Positions 50,606-59,559 of a DNA stretch of 64,000 nt are shown here, piece after piece (position 1 is the first letter of the stretch; each line of letters starts with the position of its first letter). The notes below the pieces were generated by a model. The model was given only the letters and a program-made list of their open reading frames with translations. It did not search any database and was not told the origin of the DNA. Position numbers and translations under genes: made by a program. The stretch comes from CBDHCC01 sp965261015. GTDB lineage: Bacteria; Pseudomonadota; Alphaproteobacteria; Sphingomonadales; Sphingomonadaceae. Location: NCBI GenBank assembly GCA_965261015.1, contig CBDHCC010000002.1, positions 496,001-560,000 on the forward strand, written 5' to 3'.

Positions 50606-53600
50606 TCAGTGGAAATCGTGGCTGCGGATGGGAATGACGTCCTCCGGATCGCAGCCGTTCCGGAACGGCGGATGGTAGTCGCTGCGCACGCGCGACTTCC
50701 ATCCCGGATCGCCACGGTCCGGCGAGCCGCCGTGGGTCGCGCCGTCTCCGGGGCTGGTCAGCCGCGGCAGATCGATCTCACCGACTTCGCGCAGCAGGGC
50801 CGTGCGATCGTGGATGCGGTCCGCGATGACGTGGATCACCTCCCCCTCCCGCTGCACCACGCCGGTGACGCTGATCATGGCGGACGACATCACGACGGTG
50901 CGCTGCGCCTCGAAGCGGTCCGGCCACAGGATGATGTTCGCCACCCCCGTCTCGTCCTCGACGGTGATGAAGAGCACCCCCTTGGCCGATCCGGGCTTTT
51001 GGCGGACCAGGATGATGCCGGCGACCTCGATCCGGCGGCCGTCCCGCACGTCGCGCAGACCGGCGCAAGGGATCACCCGCTGGCGTGTCAGGACTTCGCG
51101 CAGGAAGAACAGCGGGTGCTGGCGCAGCGTGAGCTGGGTCGCGCGATAGTCCTCCACGACCTCCCGACCCGCGGTCAGTGGCACCAGGCGCACCGGCTCC
51201 TCGCGCCGTTCGGCCGCTTCGAGCAGCGGCAGGGGCTTTTCGCCCAGGCCACGGATTTCCCACAGCGCCTGCCGGCGGTTCAATCCGAGCGCGTGGAACG
51301 CGTCGGCCTTGGACAGCTTCTCCAGCGTGGCCAGCGGCACACCCGACCGCCGCCAGAGATCCTCGACGGATCGGAACGGAGCGGCCTCGCGCGCGGCGAC
51401 GATCCGCGCCACGTCCAGCATCGCGACGCCGTGGACGACACGCAGCCCCAAGCGCAGCGGCAGGGTGGCGCGATCCGACAGCGGCGGATCGCCCTCATCG
51501 ACAAGCCGCGTGTCCCAGCCGCTGTCGACGACGCAGACCGGCCGGATCTCGACGCCGTGCTCGCGCGCGTCGCGGACGATCTGGGCCGGCGCATAGAAGC
51601 CCATGGGCTGGGCGTTCAGCAGCGCGCAGCAGAAGACGTCGGGATGGTGGCACTTCATCCAGCTCGACGCATAGGCGATCTTGGCGAAGGAGGCGGCGTG
51701 GCTCTCGGGAAAGCCGTAGGAACCGAACCCCTCGATCTGCTTGACCAGCCGCTCGGCGAATTCGGGTCCGATCCCCTTGCCCGCCATGCCCTCGATCAGC
51801 TCGGTTTTGAACTGCCCGACCCCTTGGGTGTATTTGAAGGTCGCCATCGCCTTGCGCAACTCGTCGGCGCGCGCGGGCGTGAAGCCCGCGCCTTCGATCG
51901 CCACCTTCATCGCCTGTTCCTGGAACAAGGGCACACCGTAGGTCTTGGCCAGCACCGCCTTCAGCTCCGGGCTGGGATAGTCGAACTCGATGTCGGGATC
52001 GCGACGCTTCTGTTCGCGCCGCTTCAGATAGGGGTGGACCATGTCGCCCTGGATCGGTCCGGGCCGCACGATCGCGACCTGGATGGCGATGTCGTAGAAG
52101 GTTGTCGGCCGCATCCGCGGCAGCATCGCCATCTGCGCCCGGCTTTCGATCTGGAACACGCCCAGCGTGTCGGCCCGCTGGATCATGGCGAAGGTGGCCG
52201 GATCGTCCACCTGCAGCGCCTCGTGGTCCAGGGTCAGGCGCACGTCCTTGTGATCGGCCAGCAGGTCGAAGGCGCGTCGCATGCAGCCGAGCATGCCCAG
52301 GCCCAGGATGTCGACCTTCATCATGCCGGCCTCCTCCACATCCTCCTTCTCCCATTCGACGACGCGGCGATCGGGCATGGCGGCCGGCTCGATCGGCACC
52401 AGCCGGTCCAGCCGGTCGCGGGTGAGCACGAAGCCGCCGGGGTGCTGCGACAGGTGGCGCGGCGTGCCGATCAGCTCCCGCGCCAGTTCCAGCGTCAGAG
52501 CCAGGCGCGGATCGGCGCGGTCGAGCCGGAGGGCGTCGACGTGCCGGTCGGCGACGCCCTCCTCCGACCAGCCCCAGACCTGGCCGGCCAGCGCGCCGGT
52601 CATGTCTTCCGGCAGACCCAAGGCCTTGCCCACCTCGCGCACCGCGCCGCGCGCGCGAAAGCGGCTGACGACGGCGGTCAGCGCGGCGTGGTCGTGGCCG
52701 TAGGTCTCGTAGATCCATTGGATCACCTCTTCGCGCCGCTCGTGCTCGAAATCGATGTCGATGTCGGGTGGCTCGGCCCGGTTCTCCGACAGGAAGCGCT
52801 CGAACAGGAGCTGGTGGACGACCGGATCGATGGACGTGATCCCCAGCACGAAGCAGATGACGGAGTTCGCCGCCGAGCCGCGCCCCTGGCACAGGATGTC
52901 CTGGCTCCTCGCGAACTGCACGATGGAATGGACCGTCAGGAAATAGGCGGCATAGTGGAGCTTGGCGACGAGCCCCAGCTCCTTGGCGAGCAGGTCGCGA
53001 TAGGCCTGAGGCGGGTCGCCGTCGAACCGCCGGTCGAGCGCGCGGGTGCTCAGCTTCTCCAGCGCCTGCTGCGGCGTGTGTCCCGCCATCACCGTTTCTT
53101 CGGGATAGAGATACTGGTCGCGAAGGTCGCCGGGCGAAAAGGTGCAGCGCTCCACCACCGCCTCAACGGCGGCGAGCGCTTCGGGAAAGCGGGCGAAGCG
53201 GCGGGCCATCTCGTGCGGCGGATAGAGGCAGCGATCGACCGAGCGCTCTCGGCGCAAGCCCAGCTCGTCGACCGTGGTCTTTTCCCGGATGGCGGTGACG
53301 ACGTCCTGCAGCAGGCGCCGGTCGGGATGGTGGTAGAGCACGTCGCCCGTCGCCAGCGGCGTCAGGCCGAAACGCCGCGCGTCGGCGGCCACCCCATGCA
53401 GGCGGCGGGCGTCGTCGGGTCGGCGTTGCTGGGTCAGGCAGACATGGCCCCGCGCGTCGCCCGACCCCGGCCCGAACAGGTCGGACATCCAGCGCAGATC
53501 CCCTTCGTGCGCCCCATCGGCCCCCGGCACCAGTGCGGCGACCAGGCCGGCGGCGTGATCGGCCACGTCCTCCCAATGCAGGAAGCATCGACCCTTCTCG

Positions 53601-53926
53601 CCATGCCGCGGACGCGCGCGCGCCTTGCCGACCGTCAGGAGGCGCGTGAGCTGGCTCCAGGCGGCCAGATCCTCCGGCCAGACCAGCAGCGACGCGCCGG
53701 TGACGAGGTCGAGCCGGCAACCAGCGACCAGGCGGACGGCGTGACCCTGCGCCGAGGTCTCCCGGGCGGCCACCATGGCGCGGACGATGCCGGCGACCGA
53801 GTTCCGGTCGGTCACGCCCAACGCCGGCAGGCCCATCATCGACGCGGTCGCGAACAGCTCCTCGCACGACGACACGCCACGCAGAAAGCAGAAGTGCGTG
53901 GACACCTGCAGTTCCGAATAGGCCAT
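50606..53926 (-). CDS. dnaE2: Error-prone DNA polymerase DnaE2
   Basis: 1106 residues from the ATG at 53926 (MAYSELQVSTHFCFLRGVSSCEELFATA). PHP domain at the N-terminus (GVTDRNSVAGIVRA). The palm contains catalytic acidic residues in PPDIDIDFEHERREEVIQWIYE, preceded by GRGSAANSVICFVLGIT. Fingers and beta-binding region: FGSYGFPESHAASFAKIAYASSWMKCHHPDVF. A C-terminal OB-fold follows (VAGIILVRQKPGSAKGVLFITVEDETG). This is the C-family polymerase of the ImuA-ImuB-DnaE2 mutasome that carries out damage-induced mutagenesis and translesion synthesis. It follows imuB by 4 bases and should be part of one SOS-controlled transcript beginning at imuA. Confidence 0.95.
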   Translation of the reverse strand: MAYSELQVSTHFCFLRGVSSCEELFATASMMGLPALGVTDRNSVAGIVRAMVAARETSAQGHAVRLVAGCRLDLVTGASLLVWPEDLAAWSQLTRLLTVGKARARPRHGEKGRCFLHWEDVADHAAGLVAALVPGADGAHEGDLRWMSDLFGPGSGDARGHVCLTQQRRPDDARRLHGVAADARRFGLTPLATGDVLYHHPDRRLLQDVVTAIREKTTVDELGLRRERSVDRCLYPPHEMARRFARFPEALAAVEAVVERCTFSPGDLRDQYLYPEETVMAGHTPQQALEKLSTRALDRRFDGDPPQAYRDLLAKELGLVAKLHYAAYFLTVHSIVQFARSQDILCQGRGSAANSVICFVLGITSIDPVVHQLLFERFLSENRAEPPDIDIDFEHERREEVIQWIYETYGHDHAALTAVVSRFRARGAVREVGKALGLPEDMTGALAGQVWGWSEEGVADRHVDALRLDRADPRLALTLELARELIGTPRHLSQHPGGFVLTRDRLDRLVPIEPAAMPDRRVVEWEKEDVEEAGMMKVDILGLGMLGCMRRAFDLLADHKDVRLTLDHEALQVDDPATFAMIQRADTLGVFQIESRAQMAMLPRMRPTTFYDIAIQVAIVRPGPIQGDMVHPYLKRREQKRRDPDIEFDYPSPELKAVLAKTYGVPLFQEQAMKVAIEGAGFTPARADELRKAMATFKYTQGVGQFKTELIEGMAGKGIGPEFAERLVKQIEGFGSYGFPESHAASFAKIAYASSWMKCHHPDVFCCALLNAQPMGFYAPAQIVRDAREHGVEIRPVCVVDSGWDTRLVDEGDPPLSDRATLPLRLGLRVVHGVAMLDVARIVAAREAAPFRSVEDLWRRSGVPLATLEKLSKADAFHALGLNRRQALWEIRGLGEKPLPLLEAAERREEPVRLVPLTAGREVVEDYRATQLTLRQHPLFFLREVLTRQRVIPCAGLRDVRDGRRIEVAGIILVRQKPGSAKGVLFITVEDETGVANIILWPDRFEAQRTVVMSSAMISVTGVVQREGEVIHVIADRIHDRTALLREVGEIDLPRLTSPGDGATHGGSPDRGDPGWKSRVRSDYHPPFRNGCDPEDVIPIRSHDFH

Positions 53927-53930
53927 GCGC

Positions 53931-56510
53931 TCAGTCGCCCAGCCCATGGACGAACCAGCTGAGGTCGCCCGTGGCGCTTCGCAGTCCGTCACCGCGTCGG
54001 AACAGCCAGAAGCGCTGGCCCGCCTCGTCCTCCACGCGGAAATAGTCGCGCACCGCATGGCGCTCGGGCGCGCGGTGCCACCATTCGCCCGCCACCCGTT
54101 CCGGCCCCTCGGCGCGGACCACGCGGTGCGCCGCGCCGCGCCAGCGGAAACGACGGGGCGGCTGGTCGGGCAGTCCGGCCAGGACGTGGTCGATCCGCTC
54201 CGGCTGGCGCAACAGCCACACGGGACGTGGCCAGCGCGGGTGCCAGGGATGGTTGGACGGGGTGGCGTCCAGGCGGCGCACATCGTCGGCCCGCAACGCC
54301 CGAACCCGTGTTCGACCGGAGGGCGGATCGATCGGGGCGGCGCGCGTCCAGGACCGCTCGGGCACGTCGCTCTCGACCGGCACCGCGCGCCACAGCCGGT
54401 CCGCGCCGATGCGGTTCGCCAGCGCGTCGATCAGAGGTGCCAGGTCGGGCGCGGCCTCCTCCGCCAGCGCGGGTCCCAGCGTCTCGGCGCCCAGGGGATC
54501 GGCGCGCCGGACCCGCAACGCGATGGCGTCGATGCCATAGCCAGGCTCGATCTCCTCGATGCGCCTCAGGGTCAGACGCAGCATGTGCGCCGCGCTGCGG
54601 GTCGGCCGCGCGAAGCCGAGCCTCAGCCGCTGCGGCACGCCGTCGACGCGCGCGGCGACCATCTCGACGGACCGGGCACCCTGGCCCGCCTTCGCCAGCT
54701 CGACCGCCAGTCTCCCCATCAGCTCGCCGAGCCAGTGCTCGATGGCACCGGGGGTCGCGATCGGTTCGGCGAAGCGCTGTTCGACGGCGACGCGGGTGGG
54801 CAGGGTCACCGATTCGAACGGTTCGGGGGCGCGTCCGATCGCCTGGTCGATCCGATCCGCAACCGACCGGCCGAAGCGGCGCACCAGCGGCGCGCGAGGC
54901 ATAGCGGCGATCTGGCCGATGGTATCGACCCCCAACCGGGCGAGCAGCTCCAGCGCAGGAGCCTCCAGCCGCAACGCGGCGACGGGCAGCGGCGCGATCG
55001 CCTCCGCCTGCCCGCCCACTGGCAGGATCTGCGCGGGTTCGGGCGGGCCGAAGCGGGCGATCGCCCAGGCCGCGCCGGCGGTGTCCGCCACCGCCACTCG
55101 CGCCACGACGCCGTGCCGGGCGAGCAGGCGGAGCAGCTTGCGGCAGAAGCGCGCCTCGCCGCCATAAAGGTGGGCGACGCCGGTCAGGTCGACGAACAGC
55201 CCGTCCGTGTCCGTTATCGCGACGGTCGGTGCCCAGCGGCGTGCGAGCAGCTCGGCCAACGCGGCCAGGGCGGCGGCGTCGCCGTCCGGATCCGCCTCGC
55301 GCACTTCCAACCCGGTCACCTGCGCGCGCGCCATGGTGAGCGCGGTGCCCGGACCGATGCCGAGCGCGCGCGCCGTGGCGTTCGCGGCGGCGACCTCTAT
55401 CCGCGAACCGACCTTGCGCGTCGTCACCAGCGGCGGATCGTCGCGGTTCGCCTCTTCCTGGCGGCCGTCCTCCTCGTCCCGGCACACGCGGGCCACCACG
55501 GTCGCGAGCGTCCGGCCGGTCTGGAAGAAGCGGCCCTGGCCAGGATTGGGTCCGGAAGGCTGGCTCCTGGCGTGATTGTCGGGGTGCGGCCCTTCGCCCG
55601 GATATTGCACGGACGGCATCGCGGCGAGGCGCTTCAGGCTCTGCGCCATGTTGGGCGGCGAGACCGACCCCGCCTCGCCGCCGTGCCCGTCCCGCGCGCT
55701 GCGCCGGGGTGCCTTGGCCGCGCGGCGCTGGACCACATCCTCGCCCGGCCCGTGGACCGGTGGCCCGGAGGTCAGCCGGCGCGGCGAAGGCGCCTCGTTG
55801 CGGTGGCGGTCCCGATCGCGCGGCGCGGCGCCGCGACCGGCCTTGGCCGGTGCGTCCTCGCCGGGAAAGCGGAGCGGCGGGATGTCGGGGCGGCCGTGCC
55901 TCAGATTCGGCCCGACCTCGTCCGGGGACAAACGGAACGGATTGTCGATCACCTCGCTCTTGCGCGACAGCTCGCCCGAGCGCGGCCGCTGGTGCGCGGG
56001 CAGGCCGTTCACCGCCGCCTGCAGGTCCTCTCCGTGCCAGCCCCTCGTGCCGGGCTTGAACAGCGGCTCGGCCGCCTCCGTGCGGCGCGACAGCTCACGC
56101 ACGGAAGTGGGACGCGCTTGCTCGCGCAGGGGAGCGGGCGGGGCCACGCGCTCCTCGGGCGGACGCGACACCGTTTTGCGGAACGGGTTGTCCGCGGCTT
56201 CGCTGGTCCGGCCCAACTCGCGCTGGGGCGGGCGGCGATGGACCGGCAGCGCCTCGATCGCCGCCTCGACCTCACTGCGCGTGTTCGCCACGCCGCCGTC
56301 CGGATCGTTGCGCGCCCACCGCGCGCCGGGACGCCAGCCGCCCTCCTTGGGCACGGAGCAGTGCTGTGCGCGCTCCGCGGCCGCTTCCGCCCCGAGCGCA
56401 TTCAGTGCGGCGCGGCCGTCGGCTTCAGCCGACGGCGCGCGCCGGCGCTCGATCCGCCGCAGCCGGTCGATGGACCAGCTGGGCAGGTAGAGCGAGGCGA
56501 CCCGCTTCAT
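53931..56510 (-). CDS. imuB: ImuB, Y-family polymerase-like mutasome protein with a long insertion
   Basis: 859 residues, versus roughly 500 usual for ImuB. It begins normally at ATG 56510 (MKRVASLYLPSWSIDRLRR). From about residue 25 to 357 there is an Arg/Pro/Glu-rich, probably disordered insertion. The Y-family core then resumes with PPLVTTRKVGSRIEVAAANATARALGIGPGTALTMARA, DGLFVDLTGVAHLYGGEARF and VADTAGAAWAIARF. The insertion contains three copies of a REL-x-R-x-(S/T)-E-A-A-(D/E)-(N/P) motif at 97, 138 and 179, exactly 41 residues apart, and three PGE motifs at 216, 255 and 304. ImuB lacks polymerase activity and links DnaE2 to the sliding clamp. It overlaps the end of imuA by 86 bases. 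The frame stays open and fits the flanks, so the insertion appears to be translated. Confidence 0.9.
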   Translation of the reverse strand: MKRVASLYLPSWSIDRLRRIERRRAPSAEADGRAALNALGAEAAAERAQHCSVPKEGGWRPGARWARNDPDGGVANTRSEVEAAIEALPVHRRPPQRELGRTSEAADNPFRKTVSRPPEERVAPPAPLREQARPTSVRELSRRTEAAEPLFKPGTRGWHGEDLQAAVNGLPAHQRPRSGELSRKSEVIDNPFRLSPDEVGPNLRHGRPDIPPLRFPGEDAPAKAGRGAAPRDRDRHRNEAPSPRRLTSGPPVHGPGEDVVQRRAAKAPRRSARDGHGGEAGSVSPPNMAQSLKRLAAMPSVQYPGEGPHPDNHARSQPSGPNPGQGRFFQTGRTLATVVARVCRDEEDGRQEEANRDDPPLVTTRKVGSRIEVAAANATARALGIGPGTALTMARAQVTGLEVREADPDGDAAALAALAELLARRWAPTVAITDTDGLFVDLTGVAHLYGGEARFCRKLLRLLARHGVVARVAVADTAGAAWAIARFGPPEPAQILPVGGQAEAIAPLPVAALRLEAPALELLARLGVDTIGQIAAMPRAPLVRRFGRSVADRIDQAIGRAPEPFESVTLPTRVAVEQRFAEPIATPGAIEHWLGELMGRLAVELAKAGQGARSVEMVAARVDGVPQRLRLGFARPTRSAAHMLRLTLRRIEEIEPGYGIDAIALRVRRADPLGAETLGPALAEEAAPDLAPLIDALANRIGADRLWRAVPVESDVPERSWTRAAPIDPPSGRTRVRALRADDVRRLDATPSNHPWHPRWPRPVWLLRQPERIDHVLAGLPDQPPRRFRWRGAAHRVVRAEGPERVAGEWWHRAPERHAVRDYFRVEDEAGQRFWLFRRGDGLRSATGDLSWFVHGLGD

Positions 56511-57186
56511 CGGAGCCCTCCACCACGAGTTCGAAAGGATCGCCGCCACGCTGGCGGACGCACTCGACGTGCCAGCACGCCCGGCCAAGGCCATCCCACG
56601 GCACCGGCACGGACGGCGCGTGCGCGACGCGCCATCGAGTCACCGCGGCCGAGGGCGCGTCCATGGGATCGGAACCGTGCCGCGCGGGCCGCCGCAAGAG
56701 CAGGGCCATCGTGCCGCCACCCTCCGCCGCGAGCTGGAGCCGCCGCGCCTGGGCCATCTGCATCCGTCTGGCCTCACCGACGACCGCCCCCAGGCCGCGA
56801 TGCCGAAGCCCCTCTTCCAGCAGCGCCAGCAGCTCCGCGTCGTCGCGAGCCTCCGCGAACATCACGCGGGAAGGCTCCAGGCCCGCCTGGTAGAGGCCGG
56901 GCGCGAACAGGTCGCGCGATCGCACGACCCACAGCACATCGCCTTGCGTCCGTGCGGCGACCCCGGCCACGAACAGCACCGCGGCGGCATCGTCACCCCA
57001 GCCCGACCCGCGGGACGCGACCTCGTGCAGCACATCCAACCGCAGCCCTGCGTCCGCGAGCCGGCTGTCGAGTGGCGCGATCCCGAACGGCAGAACCGGT
57101 CGGTCCCGCACATCGCCAGAGATGGCCCGCAGGCTTTCGCGAAGCTCGGCGATCGTGGGTTTCGGACGGGACACAGCGACTCGCAA
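56425..57186 (-). CDS. imuA: ImuA, RecA/SulA-like mutasome protein
   Basis: 253 residues from ATG 57186. RecA-like alpha/beta core: LPFGIAPLDSRLADAGLRLDVLHEVASRG (typical ImuA opening), AAAVLFVAGVAARTQGDVLWVVRSRDLFAPGLYQAGL, VMFAEARDDAELLALLEEGLRHRGLGAVVGEARRMQMAQARRLQLAAEGGGTMALLLRR. Walker-type residues are weak, as in other ImuA proteins. ImuA interacts with ImuB and RecA in the SOS mutasome. A LexA box lies directly upstream at 57195-57209. The 3' end overlaps imuB by 86 bases. The box is so close to the ATG that the transcript may be nearly leaderless, or the true start may lie a little downstream. Confidence 0.9.
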   Translation of the reverse strand: MRVAVSRPKPTIAELRESLRAISGDVRDRPVLPFGIAPLDSRLADAGLRLDVLHEVASRGSGWGDDAAAVLFVAGVAARTQGDVLWVVRSRDLFAPGLYQAGLEPSRVMFAEARDDAELLALLEEGLRHRGLGAVVGEARRMQMAQARRLQLAAEGGGTMALLLRRPARHGSDPMDAPSAAVTRWRVAHAPSVPVPWDGLGRACWHVECVRQRGGDPFELVVEGSDEAGRLALPAQLVHRPAAADRAPARAVG

Positions 57187-57194
57187 TCAAGAAC

Positions 57195-57209
57195 GTTCTT
57201 TGTTTGTTC
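57195..57209. promoter_or_regulatory. LexA box (GTTC-N7-GTTC)
   Basis: GTTC at 57195-57198, seven bases, GTTC at 57206-57209: the alphaproteobacterial SOS box. It sits 9 bases from the imuA start, so LexA binding would block transcription of imuA-imuB-dnaE2 until DNA damage triggers LexA cleavage. Confidence 0.8.
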
Positions 57210-57239
57210 CAGTTGATCGGTCGTCGTCAAGCCGGTGGC

Positions 57240-57689
57240 CTAGGCCCCTTCCCCGCCACCCTGATCGCCCGACGTGTCGCGGACCCGTGTGACGAACTCG
57301 ATCAGGAACGCGGTCGACAGGCCGAACATGATCAGGCCGTTGGCGGCCACGATCGACGACAACAGCCGGATGCGCTGCGGCAGAACCACGTCGCCGAAGC
57401 CCAGCGTCGTCAGCGACACGGACGAGAAATAGAGCGCCTGCTCCAGCGTTTGGAAGCCGCCCAGCCACAGGAACAAGCCGGCCCACAGCCAGGCGGCGAT
57501 CGTGAGCGCAAACAGCATCCACAAGGTCGCGCCCACCAACAGCGCCACCGTCGCGATCGCGCCGGGCCGCGTTCCCGGCCGTCCCAGCCTGTGCGACGTG
57601 GCGAACGCGACGGCGATCAGGCTGGCCTGCAGCAGCATGGTCAAGGCGACCAGACCGGCCCCGAGCAGCAATTGCGCCCCGATGCTCAC
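57240..57689 (-). CDS. Two-helix potassium-channel-like protein
   Basis: 149 residues from the GTG at 57689 (a GTG at 57710 in frame is possible). Hydrophobic helices at ~5-28 (LLLGAGLVALTMLLQASLIAVAF), ~38-68 and ~105-125. The selectivity-filter segment reads LYFSSVSLTTLGFGDVVLP, matching the T-x-G-(Y/F)-G-D filter of Ion_trans_2 channels, with pore helix before and inner helix after. No C-terminal RCK domain. It probably conducts K+ across the inner membrane. Single gene, convergent with nothing and unrelated to the SOS operon except by position. Confidence 0.75.
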   Translation of the reverse strand: MSIGAQLLLGAGLVALTMLLQASLIAVAFATSHRLGRPGTRPGAIATVALLVGATLWMLFALTIAAWLWAGLFLWLGGFQTLEQALYFSSVSLTTLGFGDVVLPQRIRLLSSIVAANGLIMFGLSTAFLIEFVTRVRDTSGDQGGGEGA

Positions 57690-57860
57690 CCGAGGGTTCT
57701 CAACACCCACCAAAAGCCGGCCGCCCTCCGTCGATCGCCGATCATCTTTCGCTCCTCTCCACCAGTCCCGCCGAACAACCGCTCCGGCGTCGCAGCCGGT
57801 TCCCCTGGAGATCGGCAGCCTGTTGGCAGCGAGGGTCCCCGGGACCATATCCGCCGGACC

Positions 57861-58409
57861 ATGAGCACCACCACCTGGCACGGCACCACCATCCTTTCCG
57901 TCCGCAAGGGCAATCGCGTCGTCGTGGTCGGCGACGGACAGGTCTCGATGGGGCAGACCGTCATGAAGCCCAATGCGCGCAAGGTCCGGCCATTGCACGA
58001 TGGCCAGGTGATCGGCGGCTTCGCCGGCGCCACCGCCGACGCCTTCACCTTGTTCGAGCGGCTGGAGGCCAAGCTGGAACGTCACGGTGGCCAGCTTCTG
58101 CGCGCCGCCGTCGAGATGACCAAGGACTGGCGGACCGACAAGTACCTCCGCAATCTGGAGGCCCTGATGATCGTGGCGGACAAGGACCAGACGCTGGTGC
58201 TGACCGGCAATGGCGATGTGCTGGAGCCGCACGCGGGCATCGCCGCGATCGGGTCCGGCGGGAACTACGCGCTCGCCGCGGCGCGCGCGCTCGACGCCTA
58301 CGAACCGGATCCGGAGGTCATCGCTCGCAAGGCCATGGCGATCGCGGGCGAGCTGTGCGTCTACACCAACGACCAGTTGACCCTGGAGTCGCTGGAGAGC
58401 GCGGCCTGA
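57861..58409 (+). CDS. hslV: ATP-dependent protease proteolytic subunit HslV
   Basis: 182 residues. After a short leader (MSTTTWHG) the mature protein begins at Thr9 in TTILSVRKGNRVVVVGDGQVSMGQTVMKPNARKVR; this N-terminal Thr is the nucleophile of the HslV peptidase. LVLTGNGDVLEP and GSGGNYALAAARAL complete the proteasome-like fold. It forms the two-ring core that HslU feeds with unfolded proteins. HslU lies 1.15 kb downstream, separated by the D-amino-acid-oxidase-like gene, rather than immediately adjacent as in many genomes. The 3' end overlaps the next gene by 4 bases. Confidence 0.95.
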   Translation: MSTTTWHGTTILSVRKGNRVVVVGDGQVSMGQTVMKPNARKVRPLHDGQVIGGFAGATADAFTLFERLEAKLERHGGQLLRAAVEMTKDWRTDKYLRNLEALMIVADKDQTLVLTGNGDVLEPHAGIAAIGSGGNYALAAARALDAYEPDPEVIARKAMAIAGELCVYTNDQLTLESLESAA

Positions 58410-59509
58410 TCGCCTCCCCTCTCCACCGGCGGCAGCTGCTGGCGGGCGGCCTGGGCACCGCCGGCGCGCTGGCGTTGCCGGGATGCGCCACGGTCCCCCT
58501 CGCCTCCGCGCGCACCGACTGCCCGCCGCCGATGGACGTGGCGGCCGACCGGGTGATCCGCACCCAGGCCGGTCTGCGGCCCTATCGCCCAGCCGGCTAC
58601 CGGGTGGAGGCCGAGCGGTTCGGCCCGACCACGCTCGTCCACAATTACGGTCATGGCGGCGCGGGCTGGACCATGGCCTGGGGCACGGCCCGCCTGGCGA
58701 CGGCGCAGGGCCTGCCCGGCCATTCCGGCCCAGTGGCGGTGATCGGCGCGGGGATCGTGGGGCTGACGACGGCCCGGCTGGCGCAGGAGGCGGGCTATGC
58801 CGTCACCCTCTACGCCGCCGCCCGCACACCGGAGACGACCAGCGACCTGGCCGGCGGGCAGTTCCACCCGTTCAGCCTGTTCCGACCGCAATCGGTGACG
58901 CCGGAATGGCGGGCGCGCTTTGTCCAGGCACTCGACTACTCCTTTCGCCGCATGCAGCTCTCCGTCGGCGACGATCGCGGCGTGCGCTGGCTGACGACCT
59001 ATGTCGAAGGGACGCGACCGGAGGCCCGGCTGACCGCCACCTTCCCGCCGGCCGCGCGCGCGGTGCCGATCGATCAGAACCCGTTCGGCCGTCCGATGAC
59101 GCGATATGAGACGCTGTATACGGAGACCAGCCGCTATCTCGCTCGCCTGCAATCCGACATCGTCGCCGATGGCGGCCGCCTGGTGGCGCGCCGCTTCTCC
59201 GATCTGGACCAGGTGCTGGCGCTGCCCGAACGCCTGATCTTCAACTGCACGGGGCTGGGCGCGCGCGAGCTGGTGGGCGACACGACCCTCGTCCCGATCA
59301 AGGGTCAGCTCGCCATCCTGCTGCCGCAGCCGGAGGTCCGCTACGCGCTGTCGACCGACGCCGGCTACGCCTTTCCCCGCCCCGACGGCATCGTCCTCGG
59401 CGGAAGCTATGAGCGCGGGCGGGAGGACGACGCCGTCGAGCCGGCCGCCATCGGTCGCATCGTGGAACGCCACCGCCGGTTCTTCGCGGATTATCGCTGC
59501 CCGGCCTGA
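58406..59509 (+). CDS. Tat-exported D-amino-acid-oxidase-like FAD protein with permuted motif order
   Basis: 367 residues if translation begins at the CTG overlapping the hslV stop (CTGA), preceded by GGAG at 9 bases; the only other start is a GTG at 58355. The N-terminus has RRQLLAGG (Tat) and LPGC (lipobox), so the product should be exported and lipid-anchored. GLRPYRP at 56-62 and HNYGHGGAGW at 79-88, which are C-terminal motifs in ordinary D-amino-acid oxidases, here precede the FAD-binding GAGIVG at 114-119. The protein ends just after GGSYERG, where the normal enzyme would continue into those motifs. This looks like a circular permutation. Likely reaction: FAD-dependent oxidation of a D-amino acid or related amine. 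Substrate unknown. Confidence 0.75.
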   Translation: MIASPLHRRQLLAGGLGTAGALALPGCATVPLASARTDCPPPMDVAADRVIRTQAGLRPYRPAGYRVEAERFGPTTLVHNYGHGGAGWTMAWGTARLATAQGLPGHSGPVAVIGAGIVGLTTARLAQEAGYAVTLYAAARTPETTSDLAGGQFHPFSLFRPQSVTPEWRARFVQALDYSFRRMQLSVGDDRGVRWLTTYVEGTRPEARLTATFPPAARAVPIDQNPFGRPMTRYETLYTETSRYLARLQSDIVADGGRLVARRFSDLDQVLALPERLIFNCTGLGARELVGDTTLVPIKGQLAILLPQPEVRYALSTDAGYAFPRPDGIVLGGSYERGREDDAVEPAAIGRIVERHRRFFADYRCPA

Positions 59510-59559
59510 TCGGCGGCGGCGAGCTTGCATCGCCCCGCCCCCTCGCCATTTAGCGACCC

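Noticed and set aside
50507..53962. 1151-codon plus-strand open frame opposite dnaE2
   Set aside because: His/Arg/Gln-rich shadow of dnaE2 without any motif.
53925..57860. Long plus-strand open frame upstream of and in frame with hslV
   Set aside because: It is antisense to imuB and imuA; HslV starts at its own ATG at 57861 with the conserved N-terminus.
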